DNA from: Desulfovibrio sp.
GTDB taxonomy: Bacteria > Desulfobacterota > Desulfovibrionia > Desulfovibrionales > Desulfovibrionaceae
DNA: 64,000 nt
Direction of reading: 5' to 3'
NCBI GenBank assembly: GCA_031287575.1
Contig: JAITSV010000020.1
Coordinates: forward strand, 1 to 64,000
Shown in pieces: positions 16,288 through 24,076 of the stretch. The notes under the pieces are model-generated. The model saw only the letters and a list, made by a program, of their open reading frames with translations, was not told the DNA's origin and searched no databases. Each line of letters opens with the position of its first letter. The stretch's first letter is position 1. The position numbers were made by a program, and so were the translations under genes.

Positions 16288-17889
16288 ATGGCACTGTTCG
16301 GCTTCGTGAGTGTGAAGCGGTTGCTGCTGGAAATGGCGCAGCATCATTCCGTGCGCGTGGTGCTGGACCTTGCCGTGAAGGCCCTGGAGGTTTCATCGGG
16401 CGTCGCCCTCGTGCGCATATGGCTTCTGGAGCAAAGCGACCGTTGCGTGGATTGCCGCTTCGCGTCGCGGTGCGGGGACAAGGAGCGGTGCCTGCATCTC
16501 ATGGCCAGCGCCGGAAGATCGTTGCATGGCGATGTCACGTGGGAACACCTTGACGGAACGTTCAGCCGCTTTCCCCTCGGCATCGGCAAGGTGGGGCAGA
16601 TCGCCCAAGAAGGAAAGCCCGTCGAGATCATAGATGTCGAGCCAGACTCCCCGTGGGTGAGCGCCCCCGACTGGATACGGCGGGAACACATCCAGAGTTT
16701 TGCCGGGCAACCGCTGATCTGCCGTGACGAGGTGCTCGGAGTGCTTTCCGTGTTCACCCGCGAGACGCTGGAACAGGGGGCCATCGACATGCTGCGCATG
16801 GTGGCCGACCACCTTGCTTACGCCATCGCCAACGCGCGCGCCTTCGAAACCATCACGCGACTCAAACAGCAGATAGAACTCGAAAACGCCTACCTGCGCG
16901 AGGAAATCAACGAGGCGCAGTCGTTTCGTGGCATCATCGGTGAAAGCCAGGGCATAGAGCAGATCCGCAAGCTCATTCACATGGTGGGCCCCACGGACGC
17001 GAACGTGCTTGTCTATGGGGAATCCGGAACGGGCAAGGAAATGATCGCGCGTGAAATCCACAATCACAGCGCCCGCAGCAGTCGGCCCATGATCAAGATC
17101 AACTGTTCGGCCATCCCGAGGGAACTGTTCGAGAGCGAGTTCTTCGGCCACACGCGCGGAGCGTTCACCGGGGCCATAAAGAACCGTATCGGCTTCTTCC
17201 AGGCCGCCGATGGCGGCACGCTGTTCCTGGACGAGGTGGGAGAGATTCCCATTGCCCTGCAAAGCAAGCTGCTGCGCGTGCTGCAGGAGGGGGAATACAA
17301 GCGGGTGGGCGAGGACATCATCCGCAAGGTGGACGTGCGGATCATTTCGGCGACGAACCAGAACCTGGTCGCAGCCATTCAGGCCGGGCAATTCCGCGAG
17401 GACCTGTACTACCGACTGCAGGTCTTCCCCCTTGATGTGCCGCCGTTGCGCGAGCGCAAGGGCGACATCCCCCTGCTTGCCAATCATTTCATCAAGCTGA
17501 GTTCGCAAAAGCTCAACCGCCCGGAAATACGCCTCAACGGCATTCACATGCAGACGCTGGTCGAGCACGACTGGCCAGGGAACATCCGCGAACTCCAGAA
17601 CATCATCGAGCGGATAGTCATTACGTCCCAGCCGGATCAGGTGCTGCAGGAACTCCTGTCCCCAAAGGCGGAGAAGGAAGCGAAGAACGCCCCCGACACG
17701 CGGCCGGAGCGAAAGCGGCTGCTGACCGAAAAGGAATTCCGCGAACTCGAGGTGGCGAACATGCAAGAAGCCCTGCGCCGGAGCAACTGGAAGATATACG
17801 GGCCTCGCGGCGCAGCCGAGCTGCTGGCGGTAAATCCGACCACGCTCATTTCGCGCCTGAAGAAGCTGAACATCCACAAACCGGATTGA
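16288..17889 (+). CDS. GAF-domain sigma-54 activator with four-cysteine motif
   Basis: A 533-residue regulator. Residues about 15-175 are a GAF sensor domain; at Cys53/56/62/68 it carries CVDCRFASRCGDKERC, a possible metal or redox site. The AAA+ domain (about 205-435) has Walker A GESGTGKEMIAREI, the sigma-54-contact GAFTGA loop in RGAFTGAIKNR, and FLDEVGEIP. A Fis-type helix-turn-helix ends the protein (GPRGAAELLAVNPTTLISRL). Two near-consensus sigma-54 promoters with shared upstream motifs (3809 and 20919) are its likely targets. It lacks a receiver domain, so it probably responds to a ligand or cellular state rather than a kinase. Confidence 0.9.
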   Translation: MALFGFVSVKRLLLEMAQHHSVRVVLDLAVKALEVSSGVALVRIWLLEQSDRCVDCRFASRCGDKERCLHLMASAGRSLHGDVTWEHLDGTFSRFPLGIGKVGQIAQEGKPVEIIDVEPDSPWVSAPDWIRREHIQSFAGQPLICRDEVLGVLSVFTRETLEQGAIDMLRMVADHLAYAIANARAFETITRLKQQIELENAYLREEINEAQSFRGIIGESQGIEQIRKLIHMVGPTDANVLVYGESGTGKEMIAREIHNHSARSSRPMIKINCSAIPRELFESEFFGHTRGAFTGAIKNRIGFFQAADGGTLFLDEVGEIPIALQSKLLRVLQEGEYKRVGEDIIRKVDVRIISATNQNLVAAIQAGQFREDLYYRLQVFPLDVPPLRERKGDIPLLANHFIKLSSQKLNRPEIRLNGIHMQTLVEHDWPGNIRELQNIIERIVITSQPDQVLQELLSPKAEKEAKNAPDTRPERKRLLTEKEFRELEVANMQEALRRSNWKIYGPRGAAELLAVNPTTLISRLKKLNIHKPD

Positions 17890-17944
17890 TCCGGCCAGTG
17901 GCCGGAGCCGTCCCGTGCGCGTTCAGGCGCGCCGGAACTGGGCG

Positions 17945-18175
17945 TCAGGGACAAGGCGTCAGGGACAAGGCGTCGGCGCAACAGTGTCCCAGGCAGCGCC
18001 CGCACCCGTCGCACCAGGACGCATCCGCAAGTTGGGCAAGGTCGTTACGCACCACCAGGGCGTTACGGGGGCAGAAGCGCAGGCACTGGCGGCAGCCCAG
18101 ACAGCGCGACGGATCCACGGCGATGATCGCCTGCCCGACCACGGAGCCGCCGTTCAAGGGTGAAACCTCACTCAT
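17945..18175 (-). CDS. two-cluster [4Fe-4S] ferredoxin
   Basis: A 76-residue protein from ATG 18175 with two complete cluster motifs: CLGCRQCLRFCPRNA and CDGCGRCLGHCCADA, each CX2CX2CX3C. Its start overlaps the end of the upstream coiled-coil gene, so it is the last gene of the leftward fabH operon. Two 14-bp direct repeats (GGCGTCAGGGACAA) cover its C-terminus and stop, which may have altered the tail. It probably feeds or drains electrons for an unidentified enzyme of this locus. Confidence 0.85.
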   Translation of the reverse strand: MSEVSPLNGGSVVGQAIIAVDPSRCLGCRQCLRFCPRNALVVRNDLAQLADASWCDGCGRCLGHCCADALSLTPCP

Positions 18176-18536
18176 GGTCTTCGCTGGCGGCAAGCAACGC
18201 CTGCACCTGCTGGTCAAGCCTCCCCACCACCATGCACATACGGGCGAAACCTTCCTCCAATACGGTCAGGCGCTGCTCCACGTGCGGACTTGGCAGTCCG
18301 CCACCCTGCACAGCCGGTGCGGGCCGGGTTCCAGCGGCCTTCAGTTCGCCGACAGACGCGGCGATTCCCGCCATTCCCTGTGTCAACAAGGCTTCAAGGC
18401 GGTCAAGTCGATCATGGTGATCAATGTTGCCAGGGCGATCATGGCGCTCTCCGGCCGAGCCGGGCACGCCGGTGGCGGGCGCCTCCATCTCCTGCCCATC
18501 CTGCTTCCGTTCAAGACCTTTCATATTCTGCTCCAT
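18168..18536 (-). CDS. small coiled-coil protein of unknown function
   Basis: A 122-residue soluble protein with two heptad-rich stretches (DRLDRLEALLTQGMAGIAAS and EQRLTVLEEGFARMCMVVGR) separated by a Pro/Gly/Ala linker. It has no known domain, signal peptide or cysteine motif. It lies between a dienelactone-hydrolase-like gene and the ferredoxin on one leftward transcript and overlaps the ferredoxin start. It could be a scaffold or dimerisation partner. Met5 (18524) is an alternative start. Confidence 0.6.
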   Translation of the reverse strand: MEQNMKGLERKQDGQEMEAPATGVPGSAGERHDRPGNIDHHDRLDRLEALLTQGMAGIAASVGELKAAGTRPAPAVQGGGLPSPHVEQRLTVLEEGFARMCMVVGRLDQQVQALLAASEDHE

Positions 18537-18596
18537 GTATATCCTCGTGAAATACGAAGGTGAAATATCCGCTTCGGCATGTGCCCGGCGGAATGG

Positions 18597-19472
18597 CTAC
18601 CGTGCGGCGGCCACCAGAAAATGCAGGATCTCCGTCGCGACCGTTTCCTTGAGTTCGTCCGTTCCGCCCCCCGCGTGCGCGCCCAGGACCACGTATGTGC
18701 GCCGCGACGCGGAAAAGGCCTGAGGACCCATGTGGTGTCCGGCTTCGTCGGTGATGCTTCCGTCATCCTCCACCATGAAGAGCCGGTGCGAGAAGTTCTC
18801 CGCCCCCGGCAGGTAAAGCGGCGGCCCGGTCCGTTCGAATGCGTGGTGCGCGCCCTCGTGTACCCTGACCTTGATTCCGGGATTGCCCGCAGCGATCATG
18901 CGCCGGGCATACTCCACGGGTCCGGCGACGCCGGTGTAGTCGTCATGCCCGGCCAGCAGCATGAGCATGGGCCGCCCGTCGGTGCGGGCGTCGCGGTGCT
19001 GCAGGTGCGCCGGTGGGACGATGACCACGCGCGCGCTGAAATCGTGCCGGGGCCGGTCGAACATGTGACGCCGTACAAGCAGGGCGGTGTTGAGCGCCGC
19101 AAGCCCCCCCTTGGACACCCCCATGACCGCGATGTTGCCCAGGGCGATGCGTGGGTCCGCCGCCAGCAGGTCATGGGCCGCGTAGGCATCGCGCTCCATG
19201 TCCATGTCGTCGAACAGGCTCTGGTCGGCCGTGGTCTGCCCGATGCCGCGCGACGTGAAGCTGTCCACCACCAGGGCGGCAATGCCCCGGGCGGCAAGAA
19301 AGCGCGCGTAGAACCTCTCGCGGGTATCGCATACCCCGGCGCTGCTGTTCAGGATCACTACGCCTGGCCATGGGGTTCCGGTGCCGTAGGGAAAGTGTAG
19401 TTCGCCCGTGGCGTTGCCGACCTTCACATGCGCGGGGGTGGGAAGCGCGGGAGTTGTCATGTGGTGCGTCAT
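18597..19472 (-). CDS. dienelactone-hydrolase-family alpha/beta hydrolase
   Basis: A 291-residue cytosolic hydrolase. The nucleophile elbow is GVSKGG (Ser instead of the Cys of classical dienelactone hydrolase), the acid is in LLAGHDDYTG and the base in HEGAHHAFERTG. The order and spacing fit the DLH fold (PF01738). It lies 36 bp downstream of the FabH-like gene. The pair could make and cleave a beta-keto acyl compound, but no substrate can be deduced. Met5 (19460) is an alternative start. Confidence 0.8.
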   Translation of the reverse strand: MTHHMTTPALPTPAHVKVGNATGELHFPYGTGTPWPGVVILNSSAGVCDTRERFYARFLAARGIAALVVDSFTSRGIGQTTADQSLFDDMDMERDAYAAHDLLAADPRIALGNIAVMGVSKGGLAALNTALLVRRHMFDRPRHDFSARVVIVPPAHLQHRDARTDGRPMLMLLAGHDDYTGVAGPVEYARRMIAAGNPGIKVRVHEGAHHAFERTGPPLYLPGAENFSHRLFMVEDDGSITDEAGHHMGPQAFSASRRTYVVLGAHAGGGTDELKETVATEILHFLVAAAR

Positions 19473-19507
19473 GGCTTTCGTCCATGTTGCGGCCAGGGCG
19501 CTGGGGG

Positions 19508-20569
19508 CTAGCCCCGCAGCAAAGCCGCCCCCCAGGTGAAACCGGCACCGAAGCTGGCGAGAAGCGCCCGCCCGCCCGAGGGCAGGCGGTCCTGACGCAG
19601 TGCGTCCTCTAGGGCCAGCGGAATGGATGCGCCCGATGTGTTGCCACAGTACTCGATGTACCGGTGGGTCTTGGCCTCGGGAACGCCAAGGCGTTCACCC
19701 ACGGCGTCGATGATGCGTGCGTTCGCCTGGTGGGGGAGGAATAGGTCCACGTCGTCCACGGTCAGCCCGTTGTCGGCAAGAATGCGTCGGCATATCTGTA
19801 CCATGCTGTACACGGCGTGCTTGAACACCTCGCGCCCGTTCATGCGCAAAAAATAGTCCTCACCCACGGGCTGCGTCGCGGCCGCGTATGCGGAACGGCT
19901 GCCGCCCCCGTTGGCGGCAAGGATTTCGCCGTGCGTCCCGTCCGCGGAAAGCAGCACGTCCTCGACGCGCGGGCCCGCTCCCGTTTCCGCCGCCACGACG
20001 GCGGCCCCGGCCCCGTCGCCGAACAGAATGCGAACGTCGCGCCGTTCGGGGTTGCAGATCCTCGACATGGCTTCCGCCGTGACCAGCAGAATCTTGGCGT
20101 GCGGCTCGAGAAGCAGAATGGCCCGCGCCAGATACAGGCCATACAGGAAGCCCGAACAGGCGACGTTGAAATCCATGGCCATCAGACCGGTCAGACCCAG
20201 CTTGCGCGCAAGGGTGCAGGCCGTATTGGGGACAAGGCCGTCCGGCGCGCAACTGCCAAGCAGGATGTGCGTTATTTCGCCCGCGGGCACCGCCGCGTTC
20301 TTCAGTGCGGCCCGCGCCGCCTCGAAGGCCATGTCCGAAGTATCTCGCCCGGGCTCAAGGATGCGTCGCTCGCGTATGCCGGTACGGCTAAATATCCAGT
20401 CGTCCGTCACGTCGAACGCCTGGGCCAGTTCCGCATTCGACAATACCTGCCCCGGCAGGTAGCCCCCCATCCCCAGTATGCGGCAATTCCGGGCGCGCCG
20501 AGCGTTGCGCGAGGCGTCTCCTTTCCGCGTGTCCGACGCCCCGCCCGTACCGTCCTGATCGAAACTCAT
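19508..20569 (-). CDS. FabH-like beta-ketoacyl-ACP synthase III
   Basis: A 353-residue thiolase-fold enzyme with the KAS III triad: Cys138 in NVACSGFLYG, His280 in LPHQANARII and Asn310 in YCGNTSGASIPLAL. It would condense an acyl-CoA with a malonyl carrier. A housekeeping fabH normally sits in the plsX-fabH-fabD cluster; here it leads an operon with a hydrolase, a coiled-coil protein and a ferredoxin, divergent from the sigma-54-driven Sll0783 operon, so a specialised role is likely. The first 25 residues are extra and polar. A GGAG ribosome site precedes the start. Confidence 0.85.
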   Translation of the reverse strand: MSFDQDGTGGASDTRKGDASRNARRARNCRILGMGGYLPGQVLSNAELAQAFDVTDDWIFSRTGIRERRILEPGRDTSDMAFEAARAALKNAAVPAGEITHILLGSCAPDGLVPNTACTLARKLGLTGLMAMDFNVACSGFLYGLYLARAILLLEPHAKILLVTAEAMSRICNPERRDVRILFGDGAGAAVVAAETGAGPRVEDVLLSADGTHGEILAANGGGSRSAYAAATQPVGEDYFLRMNGREVFKHAVYSMVQICRRILADNGLTVDDVDLFLPHQANARIIDAVGERLGVPEAKTHRYIEYCGNTSGASIPLALEDALRQDRLPSGGRALLASFGAGFTWGAALLRG

Positions 20570-20630
20570 ACGAACACTCCAAGCACGGTGTTGTGCCGTG
20601 CGTTGTCAGATGTCTGCCGAAATCTGTCAT

Positions 20631-20648
20631 TAGCAAGCGGAATACCGG
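20631..20648 (-). promoter_or_regulatory. candidate sigma-54 promoter for the fabH-like operon
   Basis: On the minus strand CGGTATTCCGCTTGCTA has TTGCT at -12 and GG-N10-GC spacing. The -24 part (CGGTAT) is only moderately like TGGCAC. It lies about 65 bp before the fabH start. If real, both directions of this intergenic region would be sigma-54 dependent. Confidence 0.35.
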
Positions 20649-20698
20649 CCGGAGCCTTCACGGTGCGATGCCCGGGCAATCTTTTGTCATCATTCAAG

Positions 20699-20729
20699 AA
20701 AAAAAAATGGCCACGCGGAATGCCGTGGC
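20699..20729 (-). terminator. leftward hairpin plus T9 tract
   Basis: Read on the minus strand, GCCACG and CGTGGC pair around an 8-base loop (20710-20729) and are followed by nine T (A-run 20699-20707). This is a factor-independent terminator. It faces leftward in a region where no leftward gene ends, so it would stop antisense transcripts from the Sll0783 side or attenuate a distal fabH promoter. Confidence 0.5.
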
Positions 20730-20794
20730 GACGCCGGGGGTGCGTCTCGCGCAGGGCGGCGCAACGGGCACGCCCGCCATGAAAAATCGTCTTG

Positions 20795-20833
20795 AACAAC
20801 GAAATTTCAACGAAAAACAGCGAAGTATTGTTG
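20795..20833. promoter_or_regulatory. tandem upstream activator motif copies
   Basis: AACAACGAAATTTC at 20795 and AACAGCGAAGTATT at 20816 are direct copies 21 bp apart, two helical turns. The second continues GTTG and closely matches the inverted pair at 3698-3738 (consensus AAACAGCGAARTATYRTTG). They sit about 90-125 bp upstream of the sigma-54 -24 element at 20919, the usual place for enhancer binding. They are the likely binding site of the activator at 16288. Confidence 0.6.
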
Positions 20834-20918
20834 TCGGTCGACGGACGGTAAAAGGGCCACAAACGGGATGGGCGGGAAAATACTCGTGAAAAGATGGCCG
20901 GTTCGAGGAAGGAAACCA

Positions 20919-20934
20919 TGGCACACGTCTTGCT
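20919..20934 (+). promoter_or_regulatory. sigma-54 (-24/-12) promoter of the sll0783-like operon
   Basis: TGGCACACGTCTTGCT fits the sigma-54 consensus: TGGCAC, five bases, TTGCT, with GG and GC exactly ten bases apart. The Sll0783-family start codon is 50 bp downstream, behind a GGAGA ribosome site. It matches the arrangement at 3809. Confidence 0.8.
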
Positions 20935-20984
20935 TTAAAACAAAAAGATCATTCTTTTCAACTGCTAACCTATGGAGAAACGCG

Positions 20985-21470
20985 ATGACCATGGTTTCCA
21001 TTCCCGTGATCAAGGAAGGCGATGAAATCGTCAACCACGGCCCGAAGATCTACGAGGACATTCAGGCCAAGCCGGGCGAAAAGGCGCTGATCTGCATGCA
21101 CACCGTGCCGTTCGAAGGTTCCGTGGGCCTGATCAACATGCTCACCGCCACCCGCCTGGTACGCAAGGGCTACGACGTCACCTTCCTGCTGTACGGCCCC
21201 GGCGTGCTGATGGCTTCCGCCACCCGTGGCTTCCCCAAGGTCGGCGACGAAGGCTTCGCGGGCAACATGGCGATGAACAAGCAACTCAAGACCATCATGA
21301 AGGAAGGCGGCAAGGTCGTGGCATGCCGCTTCGCCATGGGCGCGCTGTACGGCATGCGCGAGGTCGACCTTATCGAAGGCGTGCAGGCCATTCACCCGCT
21401 GGATATCCTTGACTGCATCCTCGCGCACCAGCGCGCCGGCGCGCTCATCCTGTCCACCTGGACCGTCTAG
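20985..21470 (+). CDS. MSMEG_0572/Sll0783-family nitrogen-starvation protein (NitB type)
   Basis: A 161-residue DsrE-fold-like protein. The pattern VSIPVIKEGDEIVNHGPKIY, PGEKALICMHTVPFEGSVGL, VTFLLYGPGVLMAS, TRGFPKVGDEGF and VVACRFAMGALYGM matches the family built around Synechocystis Sll0783, a nitrogen-starvation response protein. Relatives are NitB of the Nit1C cyanide-assimilation cluster. It is the first gene after the sigma-54 promoter at 20919. Its biochemical role is unknown. Confidence 0.85.
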   Translation: MTMVSIPVIKEGDEIVNHGPKIYEDIQAKPGEKALICMHTVPFEGSVGLINMLTATRLVRKGYDVTFLLYGPGVLMASATRGFPKVGDEGFAGNMAMNKQLKTIMKEGGKVVACRFAMGALYGMREVDLIEGVQAIHPLDILDCILAHQRAGALILSTWTV

Positions 21471-21504
21471 CCCCCCGTTGAACGTCTAACGCAAAGGAGC
21501 CGCC

Positions 21505-22371
21505 ATGCAACGCTTCCATGGTGAGAAGGTAAAGCGAAAGGTATTCGATGTGCACAACCACATCGGCTTTATGCCCGGCTTCAAGTATTACGGGTTGCCG
21601 GAACCGGTGAACCCCACTGTCTACTGCGACAATGACCGCGCCTCCAAAATCAAGATCATGGACGAACTCGGGGTGGACCGCGCCATTGTCATGTCCAACT
21701 ACGGCATTCCCGATCCCTCGCAGCCGTTCGGGCTCAACGAGGTCGTGCTGGACGCGTGTTCCAGGCCAGACTCCCGCATCCTCGGCGGCATCTGGTTTTC
21801 CCCGTCCGTCAAGATGCGGGAGGCCAACGCGGCTGCCATGAAGCTCGCTGGCGAGGCCGGCATCAAGGTGCTCAAGGCCACGTGTCTGCTTGGCGGCACC
21901 TGGAACCCCGCGGAGTGGGACGAAGAAACCAAGAAGATGTGGGAAGGCATCATTGATGTGTGCGAAGCGCACGATCATATCTTCCATCTGCACACCAGTC
22001 CCGGCGGCGGTTCCGACGTGGCGAACGCCATCAACTTCGTCCGCGCCTACGGCAAACGCGTCAAGGTGCACGTGGTGCATTGCGGCGGCGGCGTGTCGGG
22101 GCACATCAAGTTCATCCCCGAGTTCATGAATTTCATCAAGGAAGGGTACAAGGTCTACACGGACACCTCGTGGTCCGTCGGGTTTTGCAATCGCTACCTC
22201 TTCGATGAAATCGAGAAGCAGGGCATCGGTGAAGACCGCGTGATGTTCAGCTCCGATGAACCGTGGAGCGATTTCTGGAGCGAGTACTACAAGTTTGAAG
22301 GCCTTGGCATTTCGGAAGAGATGAAGAACAAGATATTCTGGGAAAACGCCGAGAAGCTTTACGGCGTGTAA
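21505..22371 (+). CDS. amidohydrolase-2 family metal hydrolase
   Basis: A 288-residue TIM-barrel enzyme with an AAAGGAG ribosome site. Metal-ligand motifs are visible: FDVHNHIGF at strand 1, FHLHTSPGGG mid-protein, VHVVHCGGG, and FSSDEPWSDF with the final catalytic Asp. This is the amidohydrolase_2 (PF04909) pattern, typical of decarboxylases and hydrolases acting on small carboxylates or amides. In Nit1C clusters the nitrilase gene occupies this position, between the Sll0783 and radical-SAM genes. The replacement suggests that an amide or carboxylate, not a nitrile, is the substrate here; that is inference. Confidence 0.8.
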   Translation: MQRFHGEKVKRKVFDVHNHIGFMPGFKYYGLPEPVNPTVYCDNDRASKIKIMDELGVDRAIVMSNYGIPDPSQPFGLNEVVLDACSRPDSRILGGIWFSPSVKMREANAAAMKLAGEAGIKVLKATCLLGGTWNPAEWDEETKKMWEGIIDVCEAHDHIFHLHTSPGGGSDVANAINFVRAYGKRVKVHVVHCGGGVSGHIKFIPEFMNFIKEGYKVYTDTSWSVGFCNRYLFDEIEKQGIGEDRVMFSSDEPWSDFWSEYYKFEGLGISEEMKNKIFWENAEKLYGV

Positions 22372-22486
22372 CCTGGCGCACATCGTGGCCCGGGAGACGA
22401 AATTTCCGGGCCACGACACAGGCACACCGGAAATGCGGCCGCCCCGGTTCCCTGGAACGCCTCACCATGCCATTGGACGGAATGTC

Positions 22487-24076
22487 ATGAACATGCAGCT
22501 TGCAGACTATGTTGCGCTCCAGAGCCAAGGGGCCAGAATACACGACCTGGGCGTTGTGCGTAGGGGAGGCGCGGGTCCCGCAGACGCGCGAGCCTTCGTT
22601 ATCGACGGCCACCCGCTGATGGTGCCCGCATTGAGCCAGTCCGCACTGAATTCCGACTACGAGTTCATCGCGGAAGGCGGATTGTGGCGCCTCGAGAGCA
22701 AGGGGCGGGTCCTGTGCCGCGCCCAGGCCGTCCCGCGTCCGGCCTTCCATGCGGGGCAGACGGCCGACGGCGTGCCTTACGCTAGGATCGCGCAACTGCA
22801 TGGGCGCGATTGCCTGGCGTCCACGGTGATCCAAGAGTGCGTCCGATATAATAGTCTGCGCACTCGCTGCCGTTTCTGCGCCATCGGGGCTTCCCTCGAC
22901 AGCGGGGCGACCCTCCACACCAAAACCCCCGCGCAGTTGGCGGAAGTCGCCGTTGCCGCACGCGACATGGACCATGCGACGCATGTCACCCTTACGGCGG
23001 GAACCACAGCCACCCCCGACGACGGGGCCCTGTATCTGGGACTGTGCGCCCAGGCCGTCCGGGAGGCATCCGGGCTGCCGGTGGAAATCCAGTTTGAACC
23101 GTTGCAGGACAAGACCCTATACGCCCGGCTCAGGGATATGGGCGTGAGCGACGTTGGCCTTCATGTGGAGAGCTTTGACGAAAGGGTGCGCCGCCGGATG
23201 ACCCCCGGCAAGGCGGAAGTGGGCCTGGACAGGTACTTCGAGGCGTTTGCCGAGGCCGTGGACGTTTTTGGCCGCAACAAGGTCAGCACGTACGTCATTC
23301 TCGGGCTCGGCGAGGATCCGGAGTTGATCCTGGCCGGGTGCCGCCGCGCGACGGCCCTTGGGGTGTACCCGGTGGTGGTGCCGTTGCGCCCGCTGCTGGA
23401 TTCCTGCCTCGCCCACGCAAAGCCCGTTTCACCGGAATATCTCGGTCGCATGTACCGTGCGGTCGGCGCCATGCTGAAGGAGCAGGGACTGCGGGCTGAA
23501 GAGAGCACCGCCGGATGCGTGCGGTGCAGGGCCTGTTCCCTGTTGCAGTTCACCGAGTCGGAATCCGGTTCCGCCCGTACGCGGGCACGGCCAGGCGACA
23601 CCGCCGAAGTCGTCCTGCAGGAAGCGGACGTGACGCTGAGCATAGCGGAATCCGCCGAGGATATTGCCGAATACTTCAAGGTGCGCAAGGAAGTGTTCGT
23701 CGAGGAGCAAGAGATTTTCGCAGACAGCGATGCCGATAAGCATGACGCCCTTGCGACGCACATTATCGCCAAGACCCATGGACGGGTGGCAGGCGTGGTC
23801 CGGTGCTACAGGCACAAGGGCGGCGTGTGGTACGGCGGCAGGCTGGCGGTTCGCCGGGAATACCGGACGGGGATCAATATAGGAGCCATGCTGGTACGCA
23901 AGGCTGTCGAAACCATGGCAGCGCGCGGCGATGTACGGCGTTTCCTGGCCATCGTCCAGATCCAGAATGCCCGTTTCTTTCAGCGTATCGGATGGGTGGG
24001 CTTGGGGCGCCCGTTCATGATGCATGGGCGTAGGCACCGCCTCATGGAAATCGGGTTGCACGAGGTGCGAGCGTGA
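22487..24076 (+). CDS. fusion of MSMEG_0568-family radical SAM enzyme and MSMEG_0567/sll0786-family N-acetyltransferase
   Basis: A 529-residue protein. Residues 1-355 are the MSMEG_0568 radical SAM family: cluster cysteines Cys118, Cys128 and Cys131 (CX9CX2C in ECVRYNSLRTRCRFCAIG), then VTLTAGTTATPDDG, IQFEPLQD, GLHVESFDERVRRRMTPGKA and STYVILGLGEDPE, ending in a second cysteine set CVRCRAC (344/347/350). Residues about 385-525 are a GNAT domain of the sll0786 type (VRKEVFVEEQEIFA, RLAVRREYRTGINIGAMLVR, ARFFQRIGWVGLG, HRLMEIGL). These are separate adjacent genes in Nit1C clusters. The joined form implies that the two steps share an intermediate. Confidence 0.88.
   Translation: MNMQLADYVALQSQGARIHDLGVVRRGGAGPADARAFVIDGHPLMVPALSQSALNSDYEFIAEGGLWRLESKGRVLCRAQAVPRPAFHAGQTADGVPYARIAQLHGRDCLASTVIQECVRYNSLRTRCRFCAIGASLDSGATLHTKTPAQLAEVAVAARDMDHATHVTLTAGTTATPDDGALYLGLCAQAVREASGLPVEIQFEPLQDKTLYARLRDMGVSDVGLHVESFDERVRRRMTPGKAEVGLDRYFEAFAEAVDVFGRNKVSTYVILGLGEDPELILAGCRRATALGVYPVVVPLRPLLDSCLAHAKPVSPEYLGRMYRAVGAMLKEQGLRAEESTAGCVRCRACSLLQFTESESGSARTRARPGDTAEVVLQEADVTLSIAESAEDIAEYFKVRKEVFVEEQEIFADSDADKHDALATHIIAKTHGRVAGVVRCYRHKGGVWYGGRLAVRREYRTGINIGAMLVRKAVETMAARGDVRRFLAIVQIQNARFFQRIGWVGLGRPFMMHGRRHRLMEIGLHEVRA

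Larger units (their letters stand above)
20570..20984. other. divergent control region between fabH-like and sll0783-like operons
   Basis: A 415-bp gene-free region. It contains a candidate leftward sigma-54 site (20631-20648), a leftward terminator hairpin (20699-20729), two upstream activator motif copies (20795-20833) and a near-consensus rightward sigma-54 promoter (20919-20934). Each is listed separately. No small ORF with a ribosome site is convincing. Confidence 0.7.

Noticed and set aside
22393..22410. GACGAAATTTCC as a further activator site before the radical-SAM fusion gene
   Set aside because: Only the short palindrome GAAATTTC matches; no -24/-12 promoter follows, and the gene is 115 bp after the amidohydrolase in the same operon.
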